64,000 nucleotides of DNA, taken from assembly GCF_000299355.1 (NCBI RefSeq), contig NC_018664.1:1-64000 (forward strand). The letters run 5' to 3'. The notes under the pieces were generated by a model. The model saw nothing but the letters and a program-made list of their open reading frames with translations, had not been told where the DNA came from and did not search any database. Source of the stretch: Gottschalkia acidurici 9a (GTDB taxonomy: Bacteria > Bacillota > Clostridia > Tissierellales > Gottschalkiaceae). Each line of letters begins with the position of its first letter. The stretch's first letter is position 1. Position numbers and translations under genes: made by a program. Shown piece after piece: positions 51,111-59,427 of the stretch.

Positions 51111-51614
51111 TTATTCTGTCTCTACACTATTTTCATTTACTTTATAAGGATATATGAATCTATTAACCAAAAGGGCAACAGCAGCTCCAAAAATGGTTGA
51201 AAGAGTTCTGTCTATTGCATAACTTTTAGGCATAACATTCCCCTCTACATTTATCATAATAGCTAAAAAAACTACACAAGATATAAGAACAGTATCTTTA
51301 AGTTTCAACATAGTTAGAATATGAATTATTAACATGATTCCTATGGGAATAACTAATGCTTCTATAAAAACAATATCCATAGGAAGATATTTGTATGCTA
51401 TAACTGCAAATATAGATCCTATTATAGAACCAAAAATGGTACCAAAAAGCCTATAAGATCCCATCTTAAGAGATGTAGAAAAATCCGTTTGCATAGTGTA
51501 TATTGCAGTCATGCATGAGAAAAATGGATTTTCTACTCCTACAAACTTTAAAACTATAAGGCATATTGCAACTGCAATAGCTGTTTTAAAATTCCTCATA
51601 CCTACTCTAGCCAT
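51111..51614 (-). CDS. Aromatic acid exporter family protein (FUSC-like, short)
   Basis: About 167 residues with four to five membrane helices: GMRNFKTAIAVAICLIVLKF, SYRLFGTIFGSIIGSIFAVI, DRTLSTIFGAAVALLVNRFI. These are the hallmarks of the ArAE_1 (YgaE-like) half of FUSC proteins. The cytoplasmic C-terminal domain of longer members is missing. The first plausible ATG is at 51614; an extended hydrophobic N-terminus up to 51683 is possible but lacks a ribosome binding site. Role in efflux is inferred from family. Confidence 0.78.
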   Translation of the reverse strand: MARVGMRNFKTAIAVAICLIVLKFVGVENPFFSCMTAIYTMQTDFSTSLKMGSYRLFGTIFGSIIGSIFAVIAYKYLPMDIVFIEALVIPIGIMLIIHILTMLKLKDTVLISCVVFLAIMINVEGNVMPKSYAIDRTLSTIFGAAVALLVNRFIYPYKVNENSVETE

Positions 51615-51897
51615 GGTTAAGAAAATCCCCCTTTCTAGAACATAAATAATTATAATTATACTATACAGTATATCGGCATACAAACATCAATATATACCTT
51701 TCATAGTGAATAGATTGAATTATCCCTAGTACATTAGATTATAGCTTAATAATTATTAAGTTATCCAATAGCTTATAAAAAAGTTATTAAAATCAAAAAA
51801 TAAGTTGAAATATATGTTTAATAGATACAATGAACGCTTTTATTGCATATAGAATATATCTAATGAGCATAATATTTTTAAGGAAGGTGAAAATATT

Positions 51898-52464
51898 ATG
51901 AAATTTTATGAGGTAATAGAAAGTAGAAATAGTGCTAAAAGATTTAGCGATACTCCTATAGATAAGGAGAGTCTAGATAGGATAATAAACGCAGCTATGA
52001 GAAGTCCATCTTGGAAAGACAACACATCCTATAGAATAATTTTAGTAACTGAATCTAGCATAAAAGATCAGTTATCAAGTGCGGTGAAAAATAAAACTGA
52101 TGAAGCAAGTACATCTATAAAAGAAGCACCGGTTGTAGCTGTAATAGTGGGAGATCCGTCTGAATCAGGTATCATAGATGGTAAGGAATACTATTTAGTA
52201 GATGGAGCTATAGCTATGGAGCACTTAGTATTAGCTGCCACAAGTGAGGGTTACGGTACTTGTTGGATAGGAGTATGGGATGAACAGAAGGTAAAACAAG
52301 CACTATCTATACCAGATAGATATAGAATTATAGCTATGACTCCAATAGGAAAAGCAGATGAATATAAACCTACAAATCCTAAAAAGGATGTCAAAGAACA
52401 TGTATTTTTAAATAGTTTCGGAAGTGCTTTTACAGAGAGTACAAATAAAGGACTTTTAAATTAG
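51898..52464 (+). CDS. Nitroreductase family protein
   Basis: 188-residue FMN-dependent nitroreductase-like oxidoreductase. N-terminal FYEVIESRNSAKRFSDTPID with the FMN-phosphate-binding RNSAKRF, AAMRSPSWKDNTSYRIILV, EHLVLAATSEGYGTCWIGVW, and the C-terminal IIAMTPIGKADEYKPTNPKK. ATG follows AAGGAAGGTG. A diverged duplicate of its last 43 codons and its terminator lies at 61413-61564, on the far side of the RiPP cluster. Confidence 0.9.
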   Translation: MKFYEVIESRNSAKRFSDTPIDKESLDRIINAAMRSPSWKDNTSYRIILVTESSIKDQLSSAVKNKTDEASTSIKEAPVVAVIVGDPSESGIIDGKEYYLVDGAIAMEHLVLAATSEGYGTCWIGVWDEQKVKQALSIPDRYRIIAMTPIGKADEYKPTNPKKDVKEHVFLNSFGSAFTESTNKGLLN

Positions 52465-52490
52465 GCTATCAGATTGATAGCCTAATTTTT
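52463..52490 (+). terminator. Nitroreductase terminator
   Basis: AGGCTATCA and TGATAGCCT around GAT, followed by AATTTTT. Duplicated at 61540-61560. Confidence 0.8.
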
Positions 52491-52595
52491 ATGTTGAATA
52501 AAATAGATTATAGTGTTTATACAAAGTAGGATTTTAGATGATGCTATGTAAAAAAAGAAAAGCTAATAGAGAAGTAAAATATAGGAGATTGCTTT

Positions 52596-53265
52596 ATGAT
52601 AAAAATAGTTATATACGAAGATGAACGAACTCATAGAACTATTTTAAGAGATCATGCAATGAATAATTTTGAAAATATAAAGTGTCATTATGCAATTTTA
52701 AAATTTAGTTCAGGAGAGGAGCTACTTAAAAATTATCCGTAAGAAGTAGATATTATTTTACTAGATATATTAATGGACAATCTTACGGGCATAGATGTTG
52801 TAAGAAAAATTAGGAAGTTTGATGATAAAGTAGAAATAATATTTACAACTTCAATATTAGATTATGCTCAACAACGATATGAAGTTAGAGCCTGTAGATA
52901 TTTAATAAAACCAATAAACTGTAAAGAGTTAAAAAAATATATAGTATCATTCATAGATGAAATTAGAAAAAATAATGAAAGTTATACATTTATTCAAGAA
53001 AGAAATGAAATACATAAAGTTTTAATAGAAGATATAACCTACGTAGAGATAATAAGAAAGGACATGACTATTCATGCAATTGAAAAAATATAAAATCAGA
53101 AGGACTTTAAAAATCGGAAAATCTAAACTAAATAAAATTACCATGAATATATATTTGCAATAAAAACATACCAGTTGTACCTATAAAATGGCAAGTTGTA
53201 TAAATAGTATTGAAAAAGATATATATAGTGTTATCTTAAATAGTAAGAACGTTATAAATTTTTAA
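52596..53265 (+). pseudogene. LytTR response regulator (AgrA-like), inactivated
   Basis: ATG 52596 behind ATAGGAGATTG opens IKIVIYEDERTHRTILRDHA, a receiver domain. A TAA replaces codon 49 (52740). The same frame continues IILLDILMDNLTGIDVVRKI (phospho-acceptor Asp) and the LytTR DNA-binding domain (FIQERNEIHKVLIEDITYVE) until another stop at 53091. LytTR remnants go on with more stops (INSIEKDIYSVILNSKNV) to about 53265. It precedes the RiPP genes and was probably their regulator or that of a neighbouring peptide system. Confidence 0.85.
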
Positions 53266-53703
53266 GTATAAATTCATTAAAACTATTAAGACAAAAATTT
53301 CTGAATCTATATATTGAAAGGATAAAGATGAATTTATCTTTTCAATATATAGAGAATTTAAAATACTAAATTATTAAAAGGTTTTTGATTTCTCATTAGA
53401 AAATACATTAAATAAATTATACTTTTTAAATTGATTTATAAAAATTTAGTCATATATGAGTAGCTAAGATCTTTATATTCAAAATAAAATTGTTATGTTA
53501 AATGAATATCTAAAATATAAAGTTTGTTTTTTAACTTTAGCTGTATATATTAAGCTAACTAACGGTGATTAAATGCGCGCATATTATCCTAAAATTTGAA
53601 GTTATGTATGTTTACGACATGTAGAGATTCAAGGGTCAAGAGATACGGAATTAAATATTTGAAACCTAACATACAAATATAATGAGAAATGAAGAGGTGT
53701 AAA
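53266..53703. other. Leader region of RiPP cluster
   Basis: About 440 AT-rich bases. A strong hairpin at 53307-53352 (CTATATATTGAAAGGATAAA with TTTATCTTTTCAATATATAG) probably ended the regulator transcript. The cluster promoter must lie downstream, but no convincing -35/-10 pair stands out. A ribosome binding site GAAGAGGTG precedes the first maturase. No further gene seen. Confidence 0.5.
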
Positions 53704-55296
53704 ATGACAGAAGTATTTAATCCATATAAAGAATTATTTAATAGAATTATAAAAGATTGCAAGTTCTCTAGATTAGGAAGAGTATTTAAAACAGATATGA
53801 ATTACTATTTCTATGATGTTGGAACGGGTAAAGTATTTCAAGTTGATAACATTTTATATGATATTTTGCAAGCTTTATCTATAACCAATAAATTTGATAG
53901 CATTTTTACTCTAAGAAAGACAAGTGAAAGTGAACTAATAAATGCCCTAGAGCAACTTAAAGAAGTGATAGAAAATGAAAATATTTTACAGGCGCCCCCA
54001 GTGAACGAGTTGACAGGAAACTCAGTAGTAAATTTAGATCAAGCACTAGATTCTTCACTGGAACAAATAACTCTTGAAGTGACAGAGAGTTGCAATATGA
54101 GATGTAAATACTGTATATATCATAGCTCTGATATTGGCTTTAGGAACTTTGGTGAGGCTAATATGTCCTTTGATATTGCAAAAATAGCTATTGATGAATT
54201 GATGAATAAATCACAAGGAATGAAAGAGGTTTCTATAGGATTTTATGGAGGAGAGCCGCTATTAAACTTTGGCCTAATTAAGAACTGTATAAACTACTGT
54301 CAAGAAGAATATAAAGATAAGAAAATATATTATACAATGACAACTAATGCAACATTAATAGATAAAGAAATAGCAAACTTTATTTCTACTATTGATAATT
54401 TTAGTATTACGGTAAGTTTAGATGGTTCTAAAGAAGTACATGATAAACATAGAGTATTGATGAACGGAAAAGGTAGTTTTATAGATACTATGAATGGTGT
54501 TAAATTACTATCAAATGCATTTGGTGATAAGGTAAACGAATACATATCTTTTAATGCTGTAATTGACGATAATGTAGACTTAGATTATATGAAAGCTTTA
54601 AACGAATTTTTTTCTTCGATAGAGTGGACAACACCAGATACAACAATAACATTATCTTATATTCTTAAAGAGGATAGGGATGTTGAATATCTAGGAATTG
54701 ATTCAGAAAGAGAACAAAACATTAGAGAAAAAAATAAGCAGAAAAACCATAGTGTACTAGATAAGTTTTCATTCCAGAGATTAGTAGAACAGTTTGAGAA
54801 TCAAGATAAAAATAACTCTAAATCTAAACTAGAAATTGGCAAAGGAGCTCTAGTTCAAGAATTAAATTTTATTCATAATAGAATATTAAATGATGAACCT
54901 GTTAACCAGTATAAAATGAATGGTTGTTGTGTACCAGGTTCTCGTAGAACCTATGTAACAGTAAAAGGTGAATATCTATTATGTGAGAGAATAGGACCAT
55001 GTCCTAGTATAGGGGATGTATTTAATGGCTTAGATAAAAATAAGATAAGAAAACATTATGTAGAAGACTTTAGAAATGAGTCTGTAAAGTATTGTAAGGA
55101 TTGTTGGGCAATTCATTTATGTTCACTTTGCTATATGAGTTGTTATAAGGAGGATGGAATTAATATTTCTTATAGACATCAAAAATGTGAGCTTAATAGA
55201 GCTTCTATAGAAGAAGATTTAATCAGATATCATTATTTATTAGAAAAATATCCAGAAGAATTTGAAACATTATTAAATTCATATACTTACAGTTAG
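53704..55296 (+). CDS. SPASM radical SAM peptide maturase 1
   Basis: 530 residues. The N-terminal 100 residues look like a RiPP precursor recognition domain (FSRLGRVFKTDMNYYFYDVG, VFQVDN). The radical SAM core has Cys130, Cys134 and Cys137 in CNMRCKYCIYH, then GFYGGEPLLNFGLI and YTMTTNATLIDKE. The C-terminal SPASM-like region binds auxiliary clusters: CCVPGSRRTYVTVKGEYLLC, YCKDCWAIHLCSLCYMSC and a final HQKC. Such enzymes make thioether links from Cys to alpha or beta carbons in sactipeptides/ranthipeptides. The start is ATG 53704, since ATG 53689 lies inside the ribosome binding site. Confidence 0.92.
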   Translation: MTEVFNPYKELFNRIIKDCKFSRLGRVFKTDMNYYFYDVGTGKVFQVDNILYDILQALSITNKFDSIFTLRKTSESELINALEQLKEVIENENILQAPPVNELTGNSVVNLDQALDSSLEQITLEVTESCNMRCKYCIYHSSDIGFRNFGEANMSFDIAKIAIDELMNKSQGMKEVSIGFYGGEPLLNFGLIKNCINYCQEEYKDKKIYYTMTTNATLIDKEIANFISTIDNFSITVSLDGSKEVHDKHRVLMNGKGSFIDTMNGVKLLSNAFGDKVNEYISFNAVIDDNVDLDYMKALNEFFSSIEWTTPDTTITLSYILKEDRDVEYLGIDSEREQNIREKNKQKNHSVLDKFSFQRLVEQFENQDKNNSKSKLEIGKGALVQELNFIHNRILNDEPVNQYKMNGCCVPGSRRTYVTVKGEYLLCERIGPCPSIGDVFNGLDKNKIRKHYVEDFRNESVKYCKDCWAIHLCSLCYMSCYKEDGINISYRHQKCELNRASIEEDLIRYHYLLEKYPEEFETLLNSYTYS

Positions 55297-55337
55297 CAAA
55301 GTACAAATATAAGTATAAGTGGAAGGAGAAGATTAAA

Positions 55338-56924
55338 CTGAATGATGAAAGATTTGTTAAGTTTGAAGAATTGTTTGAAAATTTGACAAAAAACAGCCGT
55401 TTCTCTAGACTATGCAGAACATTTAAAACAAAAAGTGATTATTATATCTATGATGTAGGAACAGGGAAAGTCTTTCAAGTAGATGATACCCTTTATAGGA
55501 TATTCAATACATTAATTAAATACAATAGTTTCAAAAAACTATTTGAAATAAACATTTCAAATGAAATATTATTAGAAAAATTAAAAGAGGTACAAAAAAT
55601 TGTAGAATTTGAAAATATATTAAAGGCACCAACTGTAAAAGAACTAACAGGAGATGCAGTAGTAGCATTAGATGATAGATTGCTTAATAGACGTGAACAA
55701 TTAACGTTAGAGTTAACAGAGAAATGCAATATGCGATGTAAATACTGTATATATCATGATGGTCAAGGTGGATATAGAAATTTTGGAAATAAAGATATGA
55801 CATTCGATGTAGCTAAAAAAGCAATAGATGAATTTATGAGAGATTCTACTAAATCTGACCAAGTATCTATAACATTTTATGGCGGAGAACCTTTGGTCAA
55901 ATTTGATTTAATTAAACAATGTGTAGAATATTGTCAGGATACATACAAAAATAGAATTATAGACTATTCTATGACTACTAATGCAACTCTTATTGATGAA
56001 GAAATTGCAGATTGGCTAGCAAATCTTAAAGGGCTTACTCATATGTTGATTAGTATTGATGGTCCTAGGAACATACATAATTCTAATAGGATATTCAAAA
56101 ATGGTGAGGGTACATTTGATGCAACAATGAGAGGTCTTAATTTATTAGTGAAAGCTATGGGCGAAGAGGCAGGTTCTCGCATTGGGATAAATGCAGTATT
56201 TTCTGAAGAGTTAACAAAAGAAGAGATTGAAAGTATTCAAGGATTTGTGAATTCTCTAGAATGGACAAATGAAAACACACGTATCACTTATTCATATACA
56301 ACAGTAAGTGATGAAGATGTAGAGTATAATGGAATTGATTCAGAAAGAGAGGTATATCTTAGAAGTTTATCAGAGACAAATCCAAACTTTAGTATTATAG
56401 ATAAAATTAACTATTCTAATCTTGCTAGTTCTAATAATAAAACAGATTATTTTGATAATGTATCTATAGATGGAGATGACTTTATAAAAAGATTGTATTT
56501 TATTCATAATCGCTTTTTAACAGATGAACCTGTTTCACAATATAGAATGAATGGGTGTTGTATACCAGGAGCCAGAAGAACATATGTAACAACTGAAGGA
56601 AAATATATGCCATGCGAGCGATTGGGATCAAGCCCTAAAATAGGAGATGTTTATAATGGTATAAATATAGATGAGGTCAGAAACCATTATGTTGATAGCT
56701 TTAGAAAGGAAGCATTAAAATATTGTGGAAATTGTTGGGCTATTCACTTATGTACCTTTTGCTACATGAACTGCTTTGATGAAGAGGGTGTACGTCTATC
56801 GTATAGACACGATAAATGTGAGGTTAATAGAATTATGATAGAGCGTTGCTTATCAGAATATCATGAAATATTAGAAAAGCATCCCGATGCAATGCAAGTT
56901 CTTGAAGAGTATAGTCTAATATAA
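55338..56924 (+). CDS. SPASM radical SAM peptide maturase 2 (probable CTG start)
   Basis: About 528 residues, a paralog of the preceding enzyme throughout: FSRLCRTFKTKSDYYIYDVG, CNMRCKYCIYHDGQ, TFYGGEPLVKFDLI, CCIPGARRTYVTTEGKYMPC and CGNCWAIHLCTFCYMNC. The first ATG or TTG in frame (TTG 55371) would remove residues that match the partner. The frame is open upstream to CTG at 55338, nine bases after GGAAGGAG, giving NDERFVKFEELFENL, which aligns with TEVFNPYKELFNRI. So CTG is the likely start. Both maturases probably act on the one precursor, perhaps as a complex or on different cysteines. Confidence 0.9.
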   Translation: MNDERFVKFEELFENLTKNSRFSRLCRTFKTKSDYYIYDVGTGKVFQVDDTLYRIFNTLIKYNSFKKLFEINISNEILLEKLKEVQKIVEFENILKAPTVKELTGDAVVALDDRLLNRREQLTLELTEKCNMRCKYCIYHDGQGGYRNFGNKDMTFDVAKKAIDEFMRDSTKSDQVSITFYGGEPLVKFDLIKQCVEYCQDTYKNRIIDYSMTTNATLIDEEIADWLANLKGLTHMLISIDGPRNIHNSNRIFKNGEGTFDATMRGLNLLVKAMGEEAGSRIGINAVFSEELTKEEIESIQGFVNSLEWTNENTRITYSYTTVSDEDVEYNGIDSEREVYLRSLSETNPNFSIIDKINYSNLASSNNKTDYFDNVSIDGDDFIKRLYFIHNRFLTDEPVSQYRMNGCCIPGARRTYVTTEGKYMPCERLGSSPKIGDVYNGINIDEVRNHYVDSFRKEALKYCGNCWAIHLCTFCYMNCFDEEGVRLSYRHDKCEVNRIMIERCLSEYHEILEKHPDAMQVLEEYSLI

Positions 56925-56983
56925 TAACAAAATAGTCAGTAATGTACATTACCATATACCTTATTTTAAAGGGGGTGAGATTT

Positions 56984-57193
56984 ATGAAGATGATTAATCC
57001 ATTAGGAAGAGATCTTACAACAAATGCACCAGGAGCTCAACCTTATGCATGTATGTGTAGTAATCTTTTTTCTAATGCAAGAGGTGATGATAGTTGTTTC
57101 CACTGTGGATGTAGTTGTAGTGACTCAGATGTAAATGCTGGGAACTCAAGCAAAGCATTTAGAACAGTAAGAAAGTCAGGATCAGTAGAATAA
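56984..57193 (+). CDS. Six-cysteine RiPP precursor peptide
   Basis: 69 residues. Leader KMINPLGRDLTTNAPGAQPYA, then a cysteine-rich core with Cys23, 25, 38, 41, 43 and 45 (pattern YACMC, a 12-residue loop, then CFHCGCSCSDSD). A basic serine-rich tail follows: NAGNSSKAFRTVRKSGSVE. This resembles the CLI_3235-type clostridial bacteriocin precursors matured by SPASM radical SAM enzymes (from memory). ATG 56984 follows AAAGGGGGTG, a very strong ribosome binding site. A hairpin follows, as is common between a highly expressed precursor and its transport genes. Confidence 0.85.
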   Translation: MKMINPLGRDLTTNAPGAQPYACMCSNLFSNARGDDSCFHCGCSCSDSDVNAGNSSKAFRTVRKSGSVE

Positions 57194-57208
57194 TTTAGAA
57201 ATTGTTCT

Positions 57209-57246
57209 AAAGCACATTCAGAGAAGAATTATACTGAATGTGCTTT
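57209..57246 (+). terminator. Hairpin between precursor and transporter genes
   Basis: AAAGCACATTCAG and CTGAATGTGCTTT form a 13-base-pair perfect stem with a 12-base loop, without a clean T-run. Likely a partial terminator or RNA stabiliser that keeps precursor mRNA higher than the transporter mRNA. Confidence 0.65.
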
Positions 57247-57278
57247 ATCTCATTTATATCCATAGGAGGTATATTAAT

Positions 57279-58169
57279 ATGGTATTACACATAAGAGGCT
57301 TAGGCAAAAAATATGGAAATTACCTAGCAGTTAATAATATAGATATTGACTTTACTCCAGGTATATGGGGGCTTTTGGGGCCTAATGGAGCAGGTAAAAC
57401 TACGCTTATGAAAATGATGGTGGGGCTACTTAATCCTACAGGAGGAGAAATTTTATATAATGATGCAAAAGTACAAGATTTAGGAGATATATATAGGGAT
57501 AAAATAGGATATTTACCACAGGACTTTGGATATTATGAAAATCTATCTATTATAGAATATTTAGAGTATATCTCTGTACTTAAGGGTCTAGATAAAAAAA
57601 CTATCCAAGAAAAAATTGAATATTTATTAAATATGGTTCAATTATTAGACGCTAAGTATAAAAAAATGAAAGAATTATCCCATGGTATGAGGCAAAGAGT
57701 AGGTATTGCTATGGCACTTTTAAATGATCCAGATATACTGATTTTAGATGAACCTACAGCTGGACTGGACATGGACGAAAGAAGAAGTTTTAGAAAATAT
57801 ATCTCTGAGTTTGCTAGAAATCGTATAGTTATTATATCCACTCATATAGCTTCAGATATAGAGTTTATTTCTAATCGTATTGCTATGGTTAATAAGGGAA
57901 AATTAATTGTCAATGAAACTACTAGTAAATTAGTTGACAGATTAAATAATATGGTGTGGGAAGTTATTATCTCTGAGGAGGATTTTAGTTATTGGGAAGA
58001 AAAAGTAAATATCATTAATTTTCGAAATGAATCTGAAAACCGAATGCATATAAGATTTATCTCAAAGGATCCTATTGACGGTGGAAAATTAGTAAAAACG
58101 GAGTTGAATGATGTTTATCTAGATATGATTGAAAGGATACATGGTGATAGCTATGATATTTATAAATGA
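57279..58169 (+). CDS. ABC transporter ATP-binding protein (bacteriocin export/immunity type)
   Basis: About 296 residues. Walker A GPNGAGKTTLMKMM, signature LSHGMRQRVGIAMAL, Walker B ILILDEPTAGLDMDERR. The C-terminal extension after residue 220 (LVDRLNNMVWEVIISEEDFS) is like that of two-component ABC-2 exporters for peptides and self-immunity. ATG at 57279 follows AGGAGG. It overlaps the permease gene by 17 bases, so the two are coupled. Confidence 0.9.
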   Translation: MVLHIRGLGKKYGNYLAVNNIDIDFTPGIWGLLGPNGAGKTTLMKMMVGLLNPTGGEILYNDAKVQDLGDIYRDKIGYLPQDFGYYENLSIIEYLEYISVLKGLDKKTIQEKIEYLLNMVQLLDAKYKKMKELSHGMRQRVGIAMALLNDPDILILDEPTAGLDMDERRSFRKYISEFARNRIVIISTHIASDIEFISNRIAMVNKGKLIVNETTSKLVDRLNNMVWEVIISEEDFSYWEEKVNIINFRNESENRMHIRFISKDPIDGGKLVKTELNDVYLDMIERIHGDSYDIYK

Positions 58170-59382
58170 ATTAAGAAGGTTATGGAAGGGTAAACAAAGT
58201 AAAATATTTTTAGGTTTTATAATTATTATTCCAATTGCTTTTTTTCTGCTTTTTACAAGAACTATGACATCCACTGTGAAATATGAAGATGGAAGCTTAG
58301 TACATTATTCAACAAAAGAGTCACTCGAAATGAGGAGAAAAGCAGAAGTAAAAACAGACGGTACAGTAACAGAAGAGCGATTATTAGAGGGGTTTGATTT
58401 ATATAAAAGGAATCTTGAAAAAGGTTTTATAAAAGACAATCTAAGAGAAGATTATATGGCATACGCTCCTATGATTAATTTAATACAAGAACTAGCTTTT
58501 TATCCCCCTTATATTGATGATTTTAAGTATGATAATGGCAATGATATAACTAAGGATTTTGTAAATAATTTCTATACTATTAGAGATAAAAAAGTGGAAA
58601 AAATTTTTGGGTATAATTTTCCTAAGGACTCAGATAGAAGTAAAGATAAAATAACTGAATTAAATAAAAAGATAGAAAAACCCTTTGTATTTTCTCCAGG
58701 TTATAAATTTTGGGGAGTGTCAATAGAACATTTAGGTATGATTACTGTCATTCTTTCCTTTGTTTGTTTGATTTTTAATAGCTCTATATTTTCAGAGGTT
58801 TATGACAATCGAGTTGATGATATTATAAAAACCACTAGATATGGCAGGAAAGACATAACTATTGCCAAAATTTTTTCTCATATTATATCTAGTATTTTAT
58901 TATATTTTTTAAGTATAGGTATATATGTAGCAATATTATCTGTTTTTCTTGGAACTGAAGGACTTAATACATCTTTTCAAATAAGGTATATTTATTCAGT
59001 TGCACCTATGACATTAAAGCAAGTACTTCTTTCAATAATAGTGGGAGGATTAGTTAGTATGTTAGCTATGTCAGCTGTTATGATGCTTATATCTTCTCTA
59101 ACGAAAAAACCAAGTCAATCTTTAACTCTTGGAATACTAGTGTTTGTTGTTTTTACATTTATAGGTTTATACATAATGCCTATGGGTCAATTACCTAGAT
59201 TGCTACTTGGAATGTTACCTAGTAGTGGAAGTGGAATCATTATGTTTGATTCTTTAAGGGGAATGGACATTATATATGGCGTTTGGGGACCTTATTTTAG
59301 AGTATTCTTTAATGCCATAGTCGCTATTCTAGGATTTCTTATGGCAGGAGCAATTTACAACAAAAAAGAAAGTACTTCATAG
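58153..59382 (+). CDS. ABC-2-type permease of RiPP cluster
   Basis: About 409 residues. The first membrane helix at residues 15-33 (KIFLGFIIIIPIAFFLLF) is followed by a large extracellular domain (to about 205). Five or more helices follow: GMITVILSFVCLIFNSSIF, IISSILLYFLSIGIYVAILS, LLSIIVGGLVSMLAMSAVMML and others. Starts at 58141 and 58153 are both possible. It forms the membrane part of the ATPase encoded just upstream. Function in export or self-protection is inferred from position. Confidence 0.82.
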   Translation: MIFINELRRLWKGKQSKIFLGFIIIIPIAFFLLFTRTMTSTVKYEDGSLVHYSTKESLEMRRKAEVKTDGTVTEERLLEGFDLYKRNLEKGFIKDNLREDYMAYAPMINLIQELAFYPPYIDDFKYDNGNDITKDFVNNFYTIRDKKVEKIFGYNFPKDSDRSKDKITELNKKIEKPFVFSPGYKFWGVSIEHLGMITVILSFVCLIFNSSIFSEVYDNRVDDIIKTTRYGRKDITIAKIFSHIISSILLYFLSIGIYVAILSVFLGTEGLNTSFQIRYIYSVAPMTLKQVLLSIIVGGLVSMLAMSAVMMLISSLTKKPSQSLTLGILVFVVFTFIGLYIMPMGQLPRLLLGMLPSSGSGIIMFDSLRGMDIIYGVWGPYFRVFFNAIVAILGFLMAGAIYNKKESTS

Positions 59383-59427
59383 GCGATATAGTTCAAACAA
59401 TATGAAAAAATAAGGGGGAAATTATTT

